From the NCBI GenBank assembly GCA_013397115.1, contig VWZW01002314.1:1244090-1308089 (forward strand): 64,000 bases of DNA, given 5' to 3'. The notes under the pieces were generated by a model. That model was not told the DNA's origin and made no database searches. It saw only the letters and a program-made list of their open reading frames with translations. The position numbers were made by a program, and so were the translations under genes. Of the stretch, positions 1 to 14,025 are shown piece by piece; position 1 is the stretch's first letter, and every line of letters starts with the position of its first letter. This DNA comes from Edolisoma coerulescens. Taxonomy: Eukaryota > Chordata > Aves > Passeriformes > Campephagidae.

Positions 1-3000
1 CCTCAAGTCCAGGTTCTTTCTGTACCTATGAGTATTTACCCCTCCTGCAAAGATGATTAAGTAGGACAGGTAAAATAAATCCTGGTCCTTCCACACAGCA
101 TGGCTAGAAATCAGGTGAGAGTCATCACAATGTGGTACATGCATGTATCAAATTGAGATCAAAGCTATAAAATGTCAGTGAAGTAACAGAATGGCTAAAA
201 GAATTCCTGAACAACAGGCAAGGAACGTCTTGAATCCTTTTATGCACAGAAAGCCAGTTATCTCTTGAGCAGCAGAAATGGCTGGGATATGCATCTTCCT
301 CTCTTCCATCAGCTCTCACACCATGACCCGCCTGAGGTGTTGCATATTGGTAACATCTCTGTTTTCCCAGTATCTCTTTTCTTTTCCTGCCTTCCTCCTT
401 CCCAGATGGTAGACCCACAGACCCATGTTCTACATGTGCTGATGAGTGAGACAGAAGACAGGTAGGGAGAGGCCAGCTGGCATGCCAGAGCAGATACTGT
501 GGAGCTCCCTTCACAGTTTTTACATGGGTAGAAGCACTGAGGGTAGGAAAAGATATTAGACCATCTGCAGTGTTTGACCCTTAATCATCCATTGAGCATT
601 AGAAAACTTGAGTGAACTTTGTATTTTTATGACAATGCTTTATTGAATTTTGTTAAGGCTAATTGCAAGAAGTATTTTGAGTGGAGCATCAGGAGATCTA
701 AAGAAACAGATATATTAATGGTCAGAATTTTGCAGAAATTAATGCCCAAAAGAATTAGAGTAATAGAAATAGAAATAATGGAGGAAAAAAAAAGAAGAAA
801 CACAACAAGTTCACAAAAGTAAAAATAGAAACCCAGTTATAAGAAATGGTCTTTGTACAGCAAAAAAAAGCAACAGTCTTCTGGGGGAAGAGAAAGGGAA
901 GACAGGTCATGGCAACATCCAGATGAGAAGCTTTCCTGAAAGGTAGCCTGCTAGAGGAACAAGGCAGATCATTTTTAAAAATTGCTTTCTGAAATTCTCT
1001 GCTCCTTCCTGATCAAGAGAGGGGGCTTAGATTTGGTAGGCAGAAGAACAGAGTAGGCACCAGACCCGTCTGAAAGACTGGTATTTACACAGTCAGAAGG
1101 GAATCAGGAGAGCTCAGGCTGGAATGCAGCATGCCTTGTGCCCCTATACAGTACCACACTGTCTGAGCTCTGCAGTGTTTCTCACAGCCAATGGGAAAGA
1201 TTTTTTTTTCCTTTTAGCTACTGTTCTGAGCAAGTGGCAAGACATATAGCAAGACAAGATGCAAGCCCATGGATCTCTCTGTCTTCCAAATTTCTGTTCA
1301 ATCTAGATTGGTATTTCCAAATAACTGCAATTGGCCTTTCCTTCACCCAAACTCTCTAATTTATAGCAGCATTTCAAGTGGTTTCAGTCCTAGTTCAGAC
1401 TGAAAGGAGAGACAATTTTAGAAAAAAATTGTGGGACGAAGGGACTACATCATATTTGCACAAAATAAAAGTGAAAGTGAGGGCTAGTTCAAAGCATGAG
1501 CCATTGCAAACACGCTTTGCCTACATTTCCCATCACTTCTTGTAATATTTCACATAAGCCCCTATTAGTAAGACACTTATACAACTTGTTTGCCCGATCC
1601 TGACCATATGACATCCCCATAAGACATCACCAAGTACAGGGTGAATGGCTTTGCTGAACAACCCTGGTTGTTGTTATGGCCTGCCCATGCAAGACACATC
1701 CCCGGGCTTGGGTCATCCTTCAAGGTAGAACAGGCAGAAGTGCCCATCTAGGTTTTCTTGCAGAAAGCACACTCAGAAATATGTGTAAGTGTGGATTGTA
1801 AGCAATTAAAAATTGCAGAAGTTAAAATTATGATCAGAAGAGCCCTAAGGCAGTGTAGACATAGGTATCGTAGACTTGGAGAAGGTAAAAGGTGCCCTTG
1901 GGATCCTACAAAAGAAATTTTGGCAATGAGAGCTCCCTCATCATAGCATAGCACTAGGTGGTAGCCATCAGAATTACAGTGAGGGAAAGTAAGACCATTT
2001 TGTATGGCTGAAAAAAAAGTCTGGGCATTGAAAAAGAAATTTCAATGACATTTCACCTTGCTTTGATATCTTCAACCTGGCTGTTCTTCTGGCACACAAG
2101 GACTCTTCTAGTATGAAACATGAGTGAATTCCTCCTCACCTTTGAGGACAAAGTTTTCTTACAGAGCTGGAAAATTCAATGTGGAAGGAAACCCACATCA
2201 GAGCTAAATTTCTCCACTGCTCAGAAGCACCTCTTGGTTTAACAATAAATGATACTGTTTATTATTAGGCAAAATATTATATCTCATTGGGAAGCTGCTG
2301 GTAATGTCACTCTCAGGGTTCTTTACAAAACCTTTCCAGTGGTTTCAAATGCTGTTGAGTAACCCAGACCTCAGAAATTAAATAAAGCTTTCCACCTTCC
2401 AGAGCAAATGTAGATTTTCGCTCTAATATTTATTCATGATGAATTAATGATATTAAATAGCCAACCCCTTAATGACTCACTAAGATAATGAGAGGTATTA
2501 GGTACTTAGAATGATGGAGCCACTTAGGTAATGAAGTGAAAGAACTTAGATGGAAAAATAGATCTGATCCTCAAAACCAGCGGTTTGTGAGGAGTGCTTT
2601 TCTAAATAAGAAGGTTAACTCAGTATGTAAAAACAGCAATGGAAAGGGAATCTGGTCCAACTTATGCAAAAAGCCTCACTCTTCAGTATTTGCTAATTCT
2701 CAACCCTGCCTCTCAGGCCTTTACTTTTAGAACAAGGCTTCTTTAACTCCTGCTGATGCAACAACTAAAAGCAGGGCTCAGCCTTCAATGTCTGGTGTGA
2801 AACTGGGGCTGTGCTGCTAATGTGCTCCATTGTATGGCACTGCAAAGAGTAAAGCCCTCATGCAGTAAGCACCCTTATAGGAAATTATTCCACTATCTGC
2901 TACATGTCACAGAGGATTTCCTCCTATGTAAAACATTGACACAAATTGCTGGGCTACAAGATTTATCCATTTACTGTGCCACATTTTTCACAGGATTTTA

Positions 3001-4910
3001 CCTTCTTGCACACTGTCATTACCTTATAAACCTATTTTTGTACAAAGAAAATTCATTTTAAAATATAAAAAATTCAGCACAGCACTTATTCTGTCAAGAA
3101 GTGTTTTTCCTAGAGTGGGAGTTTCTTGAAGCAGATTTGGCTGTACAGTACATTATGACCTTTGGAATAAAATGAAAAGCCTGTGGGACAATACCAGATT
3201 TTGGCAGGATACAGTTGTCGCTTTTCAGTTTTCACTTCACCCACTGGCCAAATGCCACACAACAGCCTTGTTCTAACAGTGTAACTCACACCACAGCCAT
3301 CACCATCCCATGTCCTGAATGCCCTATACCAACCACTACCCACTCTGAAATAAAACATTACCCGTCATCTCCTGCTGCATATTCCTCATAAAATGGTACT
3401 AGATATATTCTGTATGTACAAGTTGTAGATGCCTCTAAAATAATCATGTAGTTCTACTTTTGCATCCTGTGTCAAGGATTTCCACTCCCAGTTTGCCTTT
3501 TATTTTTTCAATATTGTTTTGCTGGATAGATTGTCTGTTGCGGAGAACTATGAATACAGAAAAAAAAAAACAACAAACAATTTCATGCTTTTAAGGATCA
3601 ATTTGAGTTCTTTTACATGTTCACCTGAGTAACTGGCAATTTGTGAAAATATCACTCCAAAGTTCTGAATTTAGCATTCACTACAGAAGCACAGAAAACC
3701 CATCCTTAGAAATTCCTAACAATCTTTGATCTCAAAATTATACAACTATTCCACAGAACATACTCTGTCTCTGCCTGCTACTTTTCCCAAAAACATTTGG
3801 CTAATAACTTTTAGGGAATTCTGAGTTACTGTGGACCAGGTTCTGAGGATCTTACTCAGATTTTTCTCAGATAATTTCCCTTGGAAGGACAAGACCTAGC
3901 CAGCTTGTGTTAAACTAGAATGAAAATCAAGGGATTTTCCAGGAGTTATTAACTTGTTTTTCCCTTCCTCATTGTGGTACTTTGCTCTAGGTACATAGAA
4001 GAGGTTAGCAGTTTTCAAATATATACAGTTTTGATGAAAAAAAGTCAGTAAGCAAGTTCAAAAAATTGGTTTCAGTATCTCAGGCTTTCTGGAAGTGGAG
4101 TTTTCTTTACCTTCTGGTAGATGTGTGAGTACCAGGAACCCAGAGGGCTGCAGGCAGCTCACCAAGATCTGCAGCTTGAGGAGAGAGCAGCTGCCAGTCA
4201 CTGACTTCAGGATTTCCTTCTGGCATACCAGAAAATCCATTATTTTCCTCACCATTCCAAGACAAGATCAATCATCCAACTTGAACATTGGCAGGAAAAA
4301 TTGATCAGGTAGGGGATTGTTCTTCCACTGCTACAGTCAGTATATTTGGTCTTTTCCCACACTTTGCTGAAGATGATATGTGTAATTGTTGGCTTGCAGA
4401 CATTTTCTAACTTAAATTAATTCCAGAAAAACGATCGATTGATGAATGGCTAAAGGAAGTAGTGGGTAGGACTCCAGCATCTGGCTGGTATACAGGTGTC
4501 ACATGAGAAAGATGTGCAAACAAATGAGGATTAAGATGATGAAGATAAAAATAAATGAAGGTTTTCATCTTAATTCTGCAGAATAAAATTATGAACTCAA
4601 AACCTTTACATCTGGAAGAAGGGATTGATTGAAATCATCGGAGAGATATCAACAGGGAGGAAGGTTGAAGCTCAAGGTGCAAAATAAATACAAATCAAAG
4701 ATATGATCAGATAACAAGGGATTTTCTCCCTATGATACTTTTCCAGAAATATTAATTACTAATATTAGAGAATAATAATGGCTTGTTACACTCTGTGTCT
4801 TTGAGGCTGCAGTACCAGATAGATCAGGAGTCCATGAACGATTCTGTCATGACTGATCATATTCTAAAATGTGGCAAAGTTAATCGTTGTTTCTCATATG
4901 GCCAAAACAA

Positions 4911-4925
4911 GAGCAGCAGCAGCAG
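4911..4925. repeat. Short AGC trinucleotide run
   Basis: About four and a half copies of AGC in a row. It is non-coding as far as can be seen, and too short to be called an expanded repeat. Confidence 0.6.
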
Positions 4926-6002
4926 TGAGCCACATTGTCAGTTGTGTAGTACCAGTTTTATGCCAGCTTAGTTTCACTGAAGTTCAGTTGCACTGGTATA
5001 AAACTTGTGTAAAGTGTTGAAAGCCATGCCTGCTATATCTACCCCTCTTGCTTGAAAATCAATATTAGCAAGGTTTTCCAGACGTTGTAGTGCCTGTACA
5101 AGCTGCTTTTCTTGGACCAATCTTGGGCTGCACAGGATCACTGCAGAGCAGGAGGGGAGCAACTGTTCAGATCTGCCCCGAGGCCTGAACTCTGTTCCCC
5201 AGTCAGCGCCATGCCCTGATTTATAACCTGATCCAAGAGTCTTACCCAGAATGCAGCTATATCAACACCTGCATCCTGGGAAAACAAATGCTTTTTAAGG
5301 TGAGATTGTTGGGTACAAATAAGCTGCAAAGCATAAAGCTGGCTCAGAGCCAGGCCCAACAAAGGGCATCAGGCACTGCAATGCTCAGTGTTGCTGGTTT
5401 CAGAATTAACTATTAAAGGGATCATTAAAATGACATGTAAAATCAGCCTGTTACTGTGAGGTGCTAAGTGCTTCCATTGAAATGCTTTAAGGGAGCTGAG
5501 CCTTCTCTGCATCTTATAAGATTAGACCCATATTTTCCAAAAATGTGATGAAATGATGCATTTTTTTTTTACATCTTGACAAATCAATTTCCTGAATGAG
5601 TGTTGAGTTCACAGAAGGGGTAGCACATGTTGCATGCCATTAAAAAAATTTACTAACAATTTTTCTTTTTATTTTTTAGCTGATGGTGTGCTGTGAACAC
5701 TGAAAATTAATGTTAATTTATTTATCATTAAAAATAAGGAAATGAGGCAAAGCAGCAAGAAGCAAAAGTCTGGAGAGTGTGAAAGTATGTTCTGTATTCT
5801 TTAACTACTACAGAAAGAAAGATATAGAAAGGTACTATTTTTGTTTCACTCGATAATCTCAAAGGGACACCAAATAAATTGAGGGTGACTGAACTATTAA
5901 AATTGCTTATTTAATGGCTTCTCTCTTACTAGCGGGAAAACTTTTCAGTCTGTTTAGACTGAAACAATCTAGGTAGAAAAAAATCTGGTCCCACAGATTT
6001 GT

Positions 6003-6014
6003 TTTGGCGCCAAT
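6003..6014. promoter_or_regulatory. E2F-like palindrome
   Basis: The sequence TTTGGCGCCAAT contains the perfect 10-bp palindrome TTGGCGCCAA with a central CpG, inside strongly AT-rich DNA. E2F factors bind TTTSSCGC-type sites, and this palindrome presents the site on both strands. No promoter is visible nearby, so function is speculative. Confidence 0.25.
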
Positions 6015-8988
6015 TTTAAACTCCTCTGCCTCAACTGCTTCATTTTGATCTTCTTTAGTTATATTTTCATCAAGATGAACATGACAACTTCAGTGGAGAC
6101 CATCTCTAGATATAGTAGAGATTAAAAAGTAATTGTCCTCCTATGTAAAATTATTTCAGGCTCAATGGTTGTCTATCAGATAGGTATCTAACTAGATTTG
6201 GTTTCTACCATAATCCAAGTAGTGATCATACCCCTAAAGTAGACATTCGCTTAAATATTTCTCTCCTTAGGGAAATACTCTGGTCTCTTTATACAAACAA
6301 AATGCCTAAGCTGGCTTGGAAAAAGGATCTGGAGAAGGTCTTTACAGAGATGCTAATACAGGGTGGAAGAAAGATTGCTGTGGAGTGAGGAAAGATGAGG
6401 AGGAGATAAGATGGGGTTTTAGCACAGGGGAAGGCAATGAAAGGGACCCTAGGAAACAAGAGTCTGCTTTTCCAGTATCTGAAGTGGGGTTTTTCTTCTG
6501 GATAAATTGGTGTGCAATTGTTCCCCGTATTTGGGGAATAGGTGGCTCCTAGCTCAGGTTACATTTTAAAAACATACTGTAATCTCAGCAGTTATTATAT
6601 CTTGTACTTATTTTATGCTTAGAAAAATTAGATCAGTTGTTTCAGAGAATCCAAAACGTGACTGCTAGACTTTCATTAGCCAAAGAACATGGATTTTACT
6701 AGGTGCTAACTAATAAGATGGCTGAGTAGTTCCACTGAAAGATCAAACATGACCAAATATTTATTATGCTTCTATTCATATGCTGGTTTTCCCAATCTGC
6801 AAAAACAGAATGTGAAAGAGATTTTCATATTGCTGCAATTACTATAATCACTGTTAGAGTTCATCTTTTCAAGTACAGCCAGATTATCTCTTCTATTATA
6901 AACATTAATTTGAATACAATATATAGTGTCAGCTTTCCAAACTAAAGTGAATGGAATTGTAAACTTCAGGAATTTTCCAAACCAGAAAGACAGGATGGAA
7001 AGACAACATCGAAATCTGAGAAAGTTAATAAGGTTTAGCTTAGTAGGAAATATTTTAATACCAGAGGGAGGTTTTAAATTGCCTCAGAAAAATAGAAGTG
7101 CAGGAGCCATTTCTCTTTTAAAAAATATGTCACAGTCAGTAGTCATGAAAAAGATGATTTATTGCAGGATTCTATGCCTAAGTTTTAGGTGTTTAACTGC
7201 AAGTGTGTGCTCATGTGCTTTTCCAAATAGAAGTGTATTTAAGCAAGTGCTTAAGCTCAGTATTGAACGAGTGCCTTAAAGGTCTACGAGGACACCCCTC
7301 GGGCCTGGATTTATCTACCTACTTTCAACCTCTTAGCAGAGACATACCTAAAATAGGAGCCTTGTCACCCTACTCTCTCTCTACTGGGAGATTTATTGAA
7401 TATAGATGGAGTTTAGGGCAAAGTGGCCTCCACAGTTAAATTCTTAGGTTCAGTGGGAAGAATCCAGCCCAATCCTGAACTGAATCTAATTTAAATAAAT
7501 GGTCTTTTTGCTTTCAAGCCACCTCATTGGGAAATGTGGGAGAAGAAAGACCGAGTCCACAGTACAACATGAAATCACCTAAAAAATATGAAAACAGCAG
7601 AAAGAGGATGCAGTCATCAACAGTTAAAACATTTGTCTGGAAAATGAGAAAGCAGGAATAAAAAATTCTGCCTGAGGGGATTCTAAACTTCCTGCTTTTT
7701 GTTTCTCAGATTATGGTCTCAGCCACTGCAGCAAAGGCCATGGCAAGCTAGGATAAGACCTCAACACATTCTTCGTCATGAATCTATGTAATTGTTCAAA
7801 GAAGAATTCAATGTTTACAGGTCAAAGAGACAATAAGGGGACATCTTGTCATCATGTTGCTCTGTGATTACGACAGTCATCTATAATGGAATTTGTAAGT
7901 TCTCATCCTTCCTGGCCACGCTCATTATGCTTTTTAAAACTTAGTGAGATTTTAATGGAAAATTAGTCTGTCTCTAGTAGGAATGGAAGTACTGGTGTCC
8001 TGATTTGTGCATTCACTGCAATTGTTGCTCACATGTTGTACATTTTTTTTATTAGCAACGTGGAACAACAGTGTTTTTACCTAAGCATGACTTAACTACC
8101 TACATTTAAAATTAGGAAACTAAAATTCCTGTAAGCTGTAAATGGAAATTTTCATGTTTGACTTGGACTTGAGTTAAATGTTACATCCCTCGTAAATCTG
8201 CTCACTGATTATCATATGGTTATCACATGTTAAAGAAATAAGAAATTATCAGAATGCACCATGTGAAAGTTGGCATAGTGCAGCAGTCAGAACCTGTGTC
8301 AAACCTGTAGCTCTCTGGAAAATTGGGATGTAGCTGGATCAAGTTGAAACAGACCACTCATTCTGTGTCTCTGAAATACGAGTGACAGTCAAGACAATGA
8401 AATTCAGAAAACAACCTATTTTTACAACAGGTGGTTCTGAATGGTTTTCAGTGAGCTAAGGTAATTAGAAACCTAAGATTCACAGAAATGTGTCTCATGT
8501 AAGAGATGATGCAGGAGGAGGGAAAAATCGACATAGCAATTTGTGACTGATCTGAGACTAAAAAGCTTGCAGTATTAGCTGGCAACACCCTGAGAGAAAA
8601 CAGGTCACAGGAACATGGAGGAAAGGGAGTGGATAAAAAAACCATGATCCATATGATGAACCTAGAAATCATTATTAGCAAAACAGTTGGCGCTTGACAG
8701 GCAGCAAAAGTTTTAACTTAAGCATGAAATTTCCCAAAAACATTGTCTGACACTTTAGTGAGAGGTTTCAAGACATTTTAAGAAAAGGGAGTAAGAATAA
8801 GAAAATTGTTGAATGAGGCAAAAAATCAGCAACTCCTATGCAAAGGAAAGATCCTCTTACCCTAAAACAGACTGTGATGTTTATTGCTCTGGGAATCATG
8901 TGACAAAAAAGAACTACTAGAGTGTATTCATTTGCTAGCCCTATAGATTTAAAGAGACAAATTCTGCCTATTTTAAGTTCTGAAGAAT

Positions 8989-9002
8989 TATATATATATA
9001 TA
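8989..9002. repeat. (TA)7 microsatellite
   Basis: Seven uninterrupted TA units, in a T/A-rich context with no gene around it. Confidence 0.75.
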
Positions 9003-12000
9003 ATGGGACAACTTTCCTCTGCCTACGAGAGGAGACATTGGGGAACATGGATAATGCCAAATAGCTTTCAACAGGGTGCCCTAAGAAAAACAGAAGGTAT
9101 TTGTTCACACTCAACAGTCCTTTTGAGAAATATTGTTTCTGCAGACTACCATTTGGGTTCTTTCCAGCCCCTGAGGGGTTTGACTGCAAAGTATAACATT
9201 CTTGTTGGTAGGGAGGATACAAAAGACTATAAAGATGATGTTTAACTATGAGAAGAAAAAGTCGTATTGCATAACCAGAAGCTTTAGAAAACATGGATCA
9301 GCTGAGATAAACCTGAACAAGCAGAAATATAACTTCTATATGAAGACAATAATATGTGTGTGTAAGACAGTAAGTGGTAGGTCACATCAGAGCTGAGGCT
9401 TTTAATAGCAGGCATGTTTTAATAGACATGAAATTGATACAAAATTATTTGAAAATATGGTTCATATATACACTCTCAGCCTAAACTGACTACCTGGGAG
9501 TGTTACAGTGCAAAGTTATTCAACAGACACGAGGAACTGAAGCAAAGAAGCTCTGATCCTGAAATGTAATGATATGAGGAGCAACATTAAATTCTTAGAA
9601 GATGCTGCAAATGGGCTATTGACCAGGTCTTCGTGTAACAGCACAGCTGAAACTGGAAAACAGTGTTTTATTCATCATAGATTCTAATGAACAATTATTC
9701 ATCTGCTCAAATCTTTGGCCTTGATCAACAGTGTAAAAAGCTTCATGCTTTTGTTCATGTGAGGGTTCTAGTAGCTTAAACTGCCCATAAAGTTGTTCTC
9801 AAGGCTAGAAAGTGGCCCAGAAATACCCATCCCAAAGGGAATATTCTTTCAGTTAAAAATGGTTGACTTGCAGAACAATCTGACAGTCACTAGCACCCTT
9901 TCTAAAGGACTAAACGGAAGTGATGGGATCAACATTCATCAAAAAAATTAAGAGGATCTTAAGAAGCTGGCACCTTAAGAGAGCCACATGGAAATAGTGA
10001 CATGTTTTCCACCTGTCTGAAGGGGGAAAACTAAGATATCTGGCAGGCAATGATCCCAAAAGTTGAGGCATAAGACACGAAAGTAAAAAACCAAGAGTAG
10101 TGTTATCTTCTGAAAGCAATGATCTTTATTACTTGGAGAGCCTCAGTGAGCCTTGACAGCCTCACAGACCAGCTGAACATCCTCAGTAATTTTAATTGTT
10201 TGATTGATTACTCGTGCGTGCAACAATGTATTAAATAATGCTGTTTTTCAAATGATCTTATTCCACACCTTGACTTCACAGACACCAGGCCTTTAAAAGA
10301 GTGTGAGTAGGGTACTGTGAAGTTCTCAACATTGTTTGGCAAAGGCAGTTAGACCCAGGTACAGAGCAAAAGGGTTTTATGAAACCTTCAAGTCAAATTC
10401 AGAACAGCGTTCACTGTGTGTGAGTGTATAAAAAATAATCTTTGTATCTGGATCCTTTGGGGGTGGTAAAAATGAGTTTATCTGCCTTTCAGTCCCTGTA
10501 ACATCAGCAACATACACATATGAAATACACCATTTTCTGATTGCTAGGCTTGGGATGCAGTACCTGCCTAAGCACCCTCTGGAGGAATTGAAGGGTGTCG
10601 AGAAAGACTTATACAATTCCCTCTTTTCCATTAAAATAAATATATAGCCACAGAATACCCAGTTTGTCCTGTAAATTATGCAGGGATAGTCTGAGGAGTT
10701 TGCCTCTCTGATCTGCCCTGTTTTAAAGATTAAGCACTGTACTCTGTTTTGTTTGGGTCCTCTGTGTGTGAGGGGTATGTGGGCAAGGGGAACACATCCC
10801 AGTAAAGGAAGTGCATACATCAGGAAAGAAGGCATATGACCTGTAAGGGGAAACTTTACCAAAAGCACAGGTGTACCAAATCCTTAGTCAACCGCTTTCT
10901 TCTCCTTGTTAACAATCACTGCATCAGAGCTAAGCGGAAGCTGGCAAACACAAACAGTTGTTTTGGTATAAACATAATTTCAGCTATAACCATTTTCATT
11001 TACTTGGTATCTATCACATTATGGCAATACGTGTTCTTCGTGAACCAGGTGTTCACACAGGGAAAAGGAGGCAGAAATGTTTGCAATTCCTAAGGCTGAA
11101 GGCACTTTAAGAATAAAAGGCATAACTTTTCAGATTTTATATATTCTAAAACCCTCTACAAATAAACATAGCTAACACTACAGCACAAATACTTTTACTT
11201 CCTCTCAACATCATTTTACAGCTTCCAGCTTATGGAAACATTTGTCCAAGTTTGAATCAAATAGTCCTTCAGAAACTTTTTAATAGTCTAATGAAATATT
11301 AAGAAGAGGGGGTGGGTAGGCTATTACTCCAATCCCTGTTGTTGAAAAAACACCTTTTGTGTGGAATTTGTGAGAATCCCTCCCCAGAGGCGCAGAACGC
11401 AATAAAGATAAGAAGGACTACACCTTGCAGCACAGATCCGTGGGGCTGTATGAAAGGGGCTGCACAGTTACCAGCTGTCTGCTCTGGTCCCTTTCTGGAG
11501 AACAGCTGGAAATGCATTCTCCAGAGGTTGCATCTGGCTGGATTCCTCTGCACTCAAATCCCATTGATCTGGTTCCGTCCTAGCCCTCTGTACTTGCAGT
11601 TCAAAGAACAGCGAGGTCTGCAAAGAAATTATTGCCATATTGTTCAATCGGCCACAGTGAGCAATATATAGGATTATAATTAGGAACACATTAAGGAAAA
11701 CAGCTCAGTGGAGATAAGCTGTTTGACTGCATACGCTTTTTGATGAGGGCTTAGTGCCAATCCCAGAATAAAAAAGATTAAATGTTTGTTACCAGTTCTT
11801 TTGAACTGCTGGCAGAACATGTGGTAAAGCATTTTTGATTCAAATTAAAAGCATCCTAGGATAAAAATAACCCTGTTCTGTTAGACCTTTCCAAGTGAAA
11901 CCATTTGTAAGCTGATTTATTGTCTTTTCCTTCACCTCCTTCCACCAGCATGATTAACATATGCATTTCTGAATCACATGTAAGCCTGGACAGGTATTTG

Positions 12001-13986
12001 TCTTGTTACACATCTGTGGAACAAATGGCAATACAAATTGTATACAGAACAGATGTAGATTTCCAAAGTCTCTGCAAATTGTATTTGACCAAGTACATAG
12101 ATAAAAGTTTTATTTATCAAACAAGTTTTATTGTTTCTTTCCGGTGGAGACAGTTCTATGAGGAGTCAGCAGTCTGCAGGTGACAATATTGATGCAGAGC
12201 CCATTGTAGATAAAGCCAACAGGTTTATAATCAGGGAAAAACCTGTAGGAAGTGAAACACTACCAAAGAAGAAACCAAATACCCAATAATATGAAATGCT
12301 TATCACTGCATTTTGTGATGTCTGTTTTATATATCTGGGAGATACTATTTTTAGAATTCTTTTTTCAGTCTCTAGAAGATTTTGAACAGGCACCATATAT
12401 ACCAGAGAGATTGGAATTTGACAGATTCATGCTATGCTCATGGAACCTCCCATGCTGAGACAGGTTTATGATGTTACTCCATGTAAATCACCAGGGCTGA
12501 GGGAAAGAGCTACGTTCTCACTCACATCCTCCTACACGCAAAAATACCATTTTTCACATCCTTTTTGTGCCCCACTTTTAGTGAGCTGCCTGAAGATATG
12601 CAGTTGGATAGGTACTGATTGCCTGGACTAGAAAATATATGTAATAACATGAACAGAAACAACCACAACAGACTGTTCAGCTCTGTTGTAGAAACAGAGG
12701 TTAAAAAAAAAGTCAGGAAATTTGTAACAAGAAGATGGATTTAGGAGGCTAAAAACATAAAGTGATCTTACATTCAGAACATATTACTTCTTTTGGGAAA
12801 TCCAGTCTAATAATACTAAATGCTTTTAAGCAGTACTATTTTTACAACATGTGGAACTGCACAGAGTTGCCTCAGTTCCCATCTACTTGGGATTTAGAGA
12901 ATTTGTGCTAAGTCTGACATACCATAGGAACACATTTGTACCAAGAAAGGAACAGTCATTTCACACATGATGTAGGCAGGAGATGGCAGTCTGTTGTGAG
13001 GACAGACTTCCAGGAGGTTGTTGACCAGAATTGCCGACCACTTTTGGCCAGGCACATTCCCAAGTGGCATCTTCGTAGATAGACAGAAATGCCCCTCTGC
13101 TTAAGACAGGCTTCCCATCCTCTACAACGAGCCCTCAGCTGTTGGCCACATCTGAGAGGTGTCTGTAGAGCTTCTGCCTCCCAGTTTTGTCCCTGCCACT
13201 TTGCATGCAGCCCTTGCCCTTTCCTCAAAGGTGACTCACTTGTAGTTTTGACTGCAGCAATGGTGACTCTGACAGACTCAACTCCTACTCATTCCTTTCT
13301 CAAGGAAAATCCAATTGAATTCATTATGAGATTTCACTGAAAAGATGCAAAGGATTGCAGAAATTGGCATGTATTTTCTGAAGTCTGCCAATTATTTTGA
13401 GATCACTGGTTGAAAGTTGCAGCAGATGACATGAAGTTGTTATTTTAAGATGTGAAATAAAATATATTGGACTTCAATTGAACAGGAGACATTGACATTA
13501 GTGAAATATTTATTGTAGTAGATGCTTATGGTAATCATACTCAAGCTTTAGGCCAAAGATTTTGTTAATTGCTGGCAGAGACAGTGCCACACTTGGAAAG
13601 GAACTCAAGAGCAACAAAACAAGGTGTATCAGCCTAAGGTCTGGCCTGGGTCGCAAACGCAGAGAAGGACTGCTTTGGCAGCAGAATTCAGGAATCAAGA
13701 CCAATCCTACCAAGAGCATCTGTAAGTCCTTGGCCAAGAGGCATTCTTTTGCATGGAGGTGGGATCCTGATTCTCCATTTCCTGCTCCTGTCTTTTTGAA
13801 ATAAAGCCTTAGTTAAATGCTCCCCGGGCTTACCCACATACTTCCTTTGCAGGTACAATCAGTCCATGCTGCAGTTCTTATCAAAAGCCTGTGTCTGCTG
13901 GGAAGTGTTAAGAGAAAAAATCACCCAGACTCACTGATGCTGATCTGATTTACCTGGCAAACTAGTGTTACTTACGTTTTGGGGGA

Positions 13987-14025
13987 TAGAAAGAAATGTA
14001 ATATGATTAGAAAGAAATGTAATAT
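13987..14025. repeat. 18-bp direct duplication, period 21
   Basis: The 18-mer TAGAAAGAAATGTAATAT occurs at 13987-14004 and again, identical, at 14008-14025, with three bases between. It looks like a recent slippage or duplication event. Confidence 0.85.

Larger units (their letters stand above)
1..13986. other. AT-rich unique non-coding DNA, no gene recognised
   Basis: No recognisable exon, RNA gene or interspersed repeat was found in this stretch. Open frames reach 163 codons (10377-10868, minus strand), but their translations resemble no family I know and they overlap other frames of similar size. Small items are an AGC run (4911-4925), an E2F-like palindrome (6003-6014) and a short TA run (8989-9002). 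At 11671-11682 a GGATTA (bicoid/OTX-type) lies directly beside a TAATTA homeodomain core. Intergenic or intronic status cannot be decided from sequence alone. Confidence 0.7.

Noticed and set aside
10377..10868. 163-codon minus-strand open frame
   Set aside because: No recognisable motif, mixed low-information content and no supporting signals.
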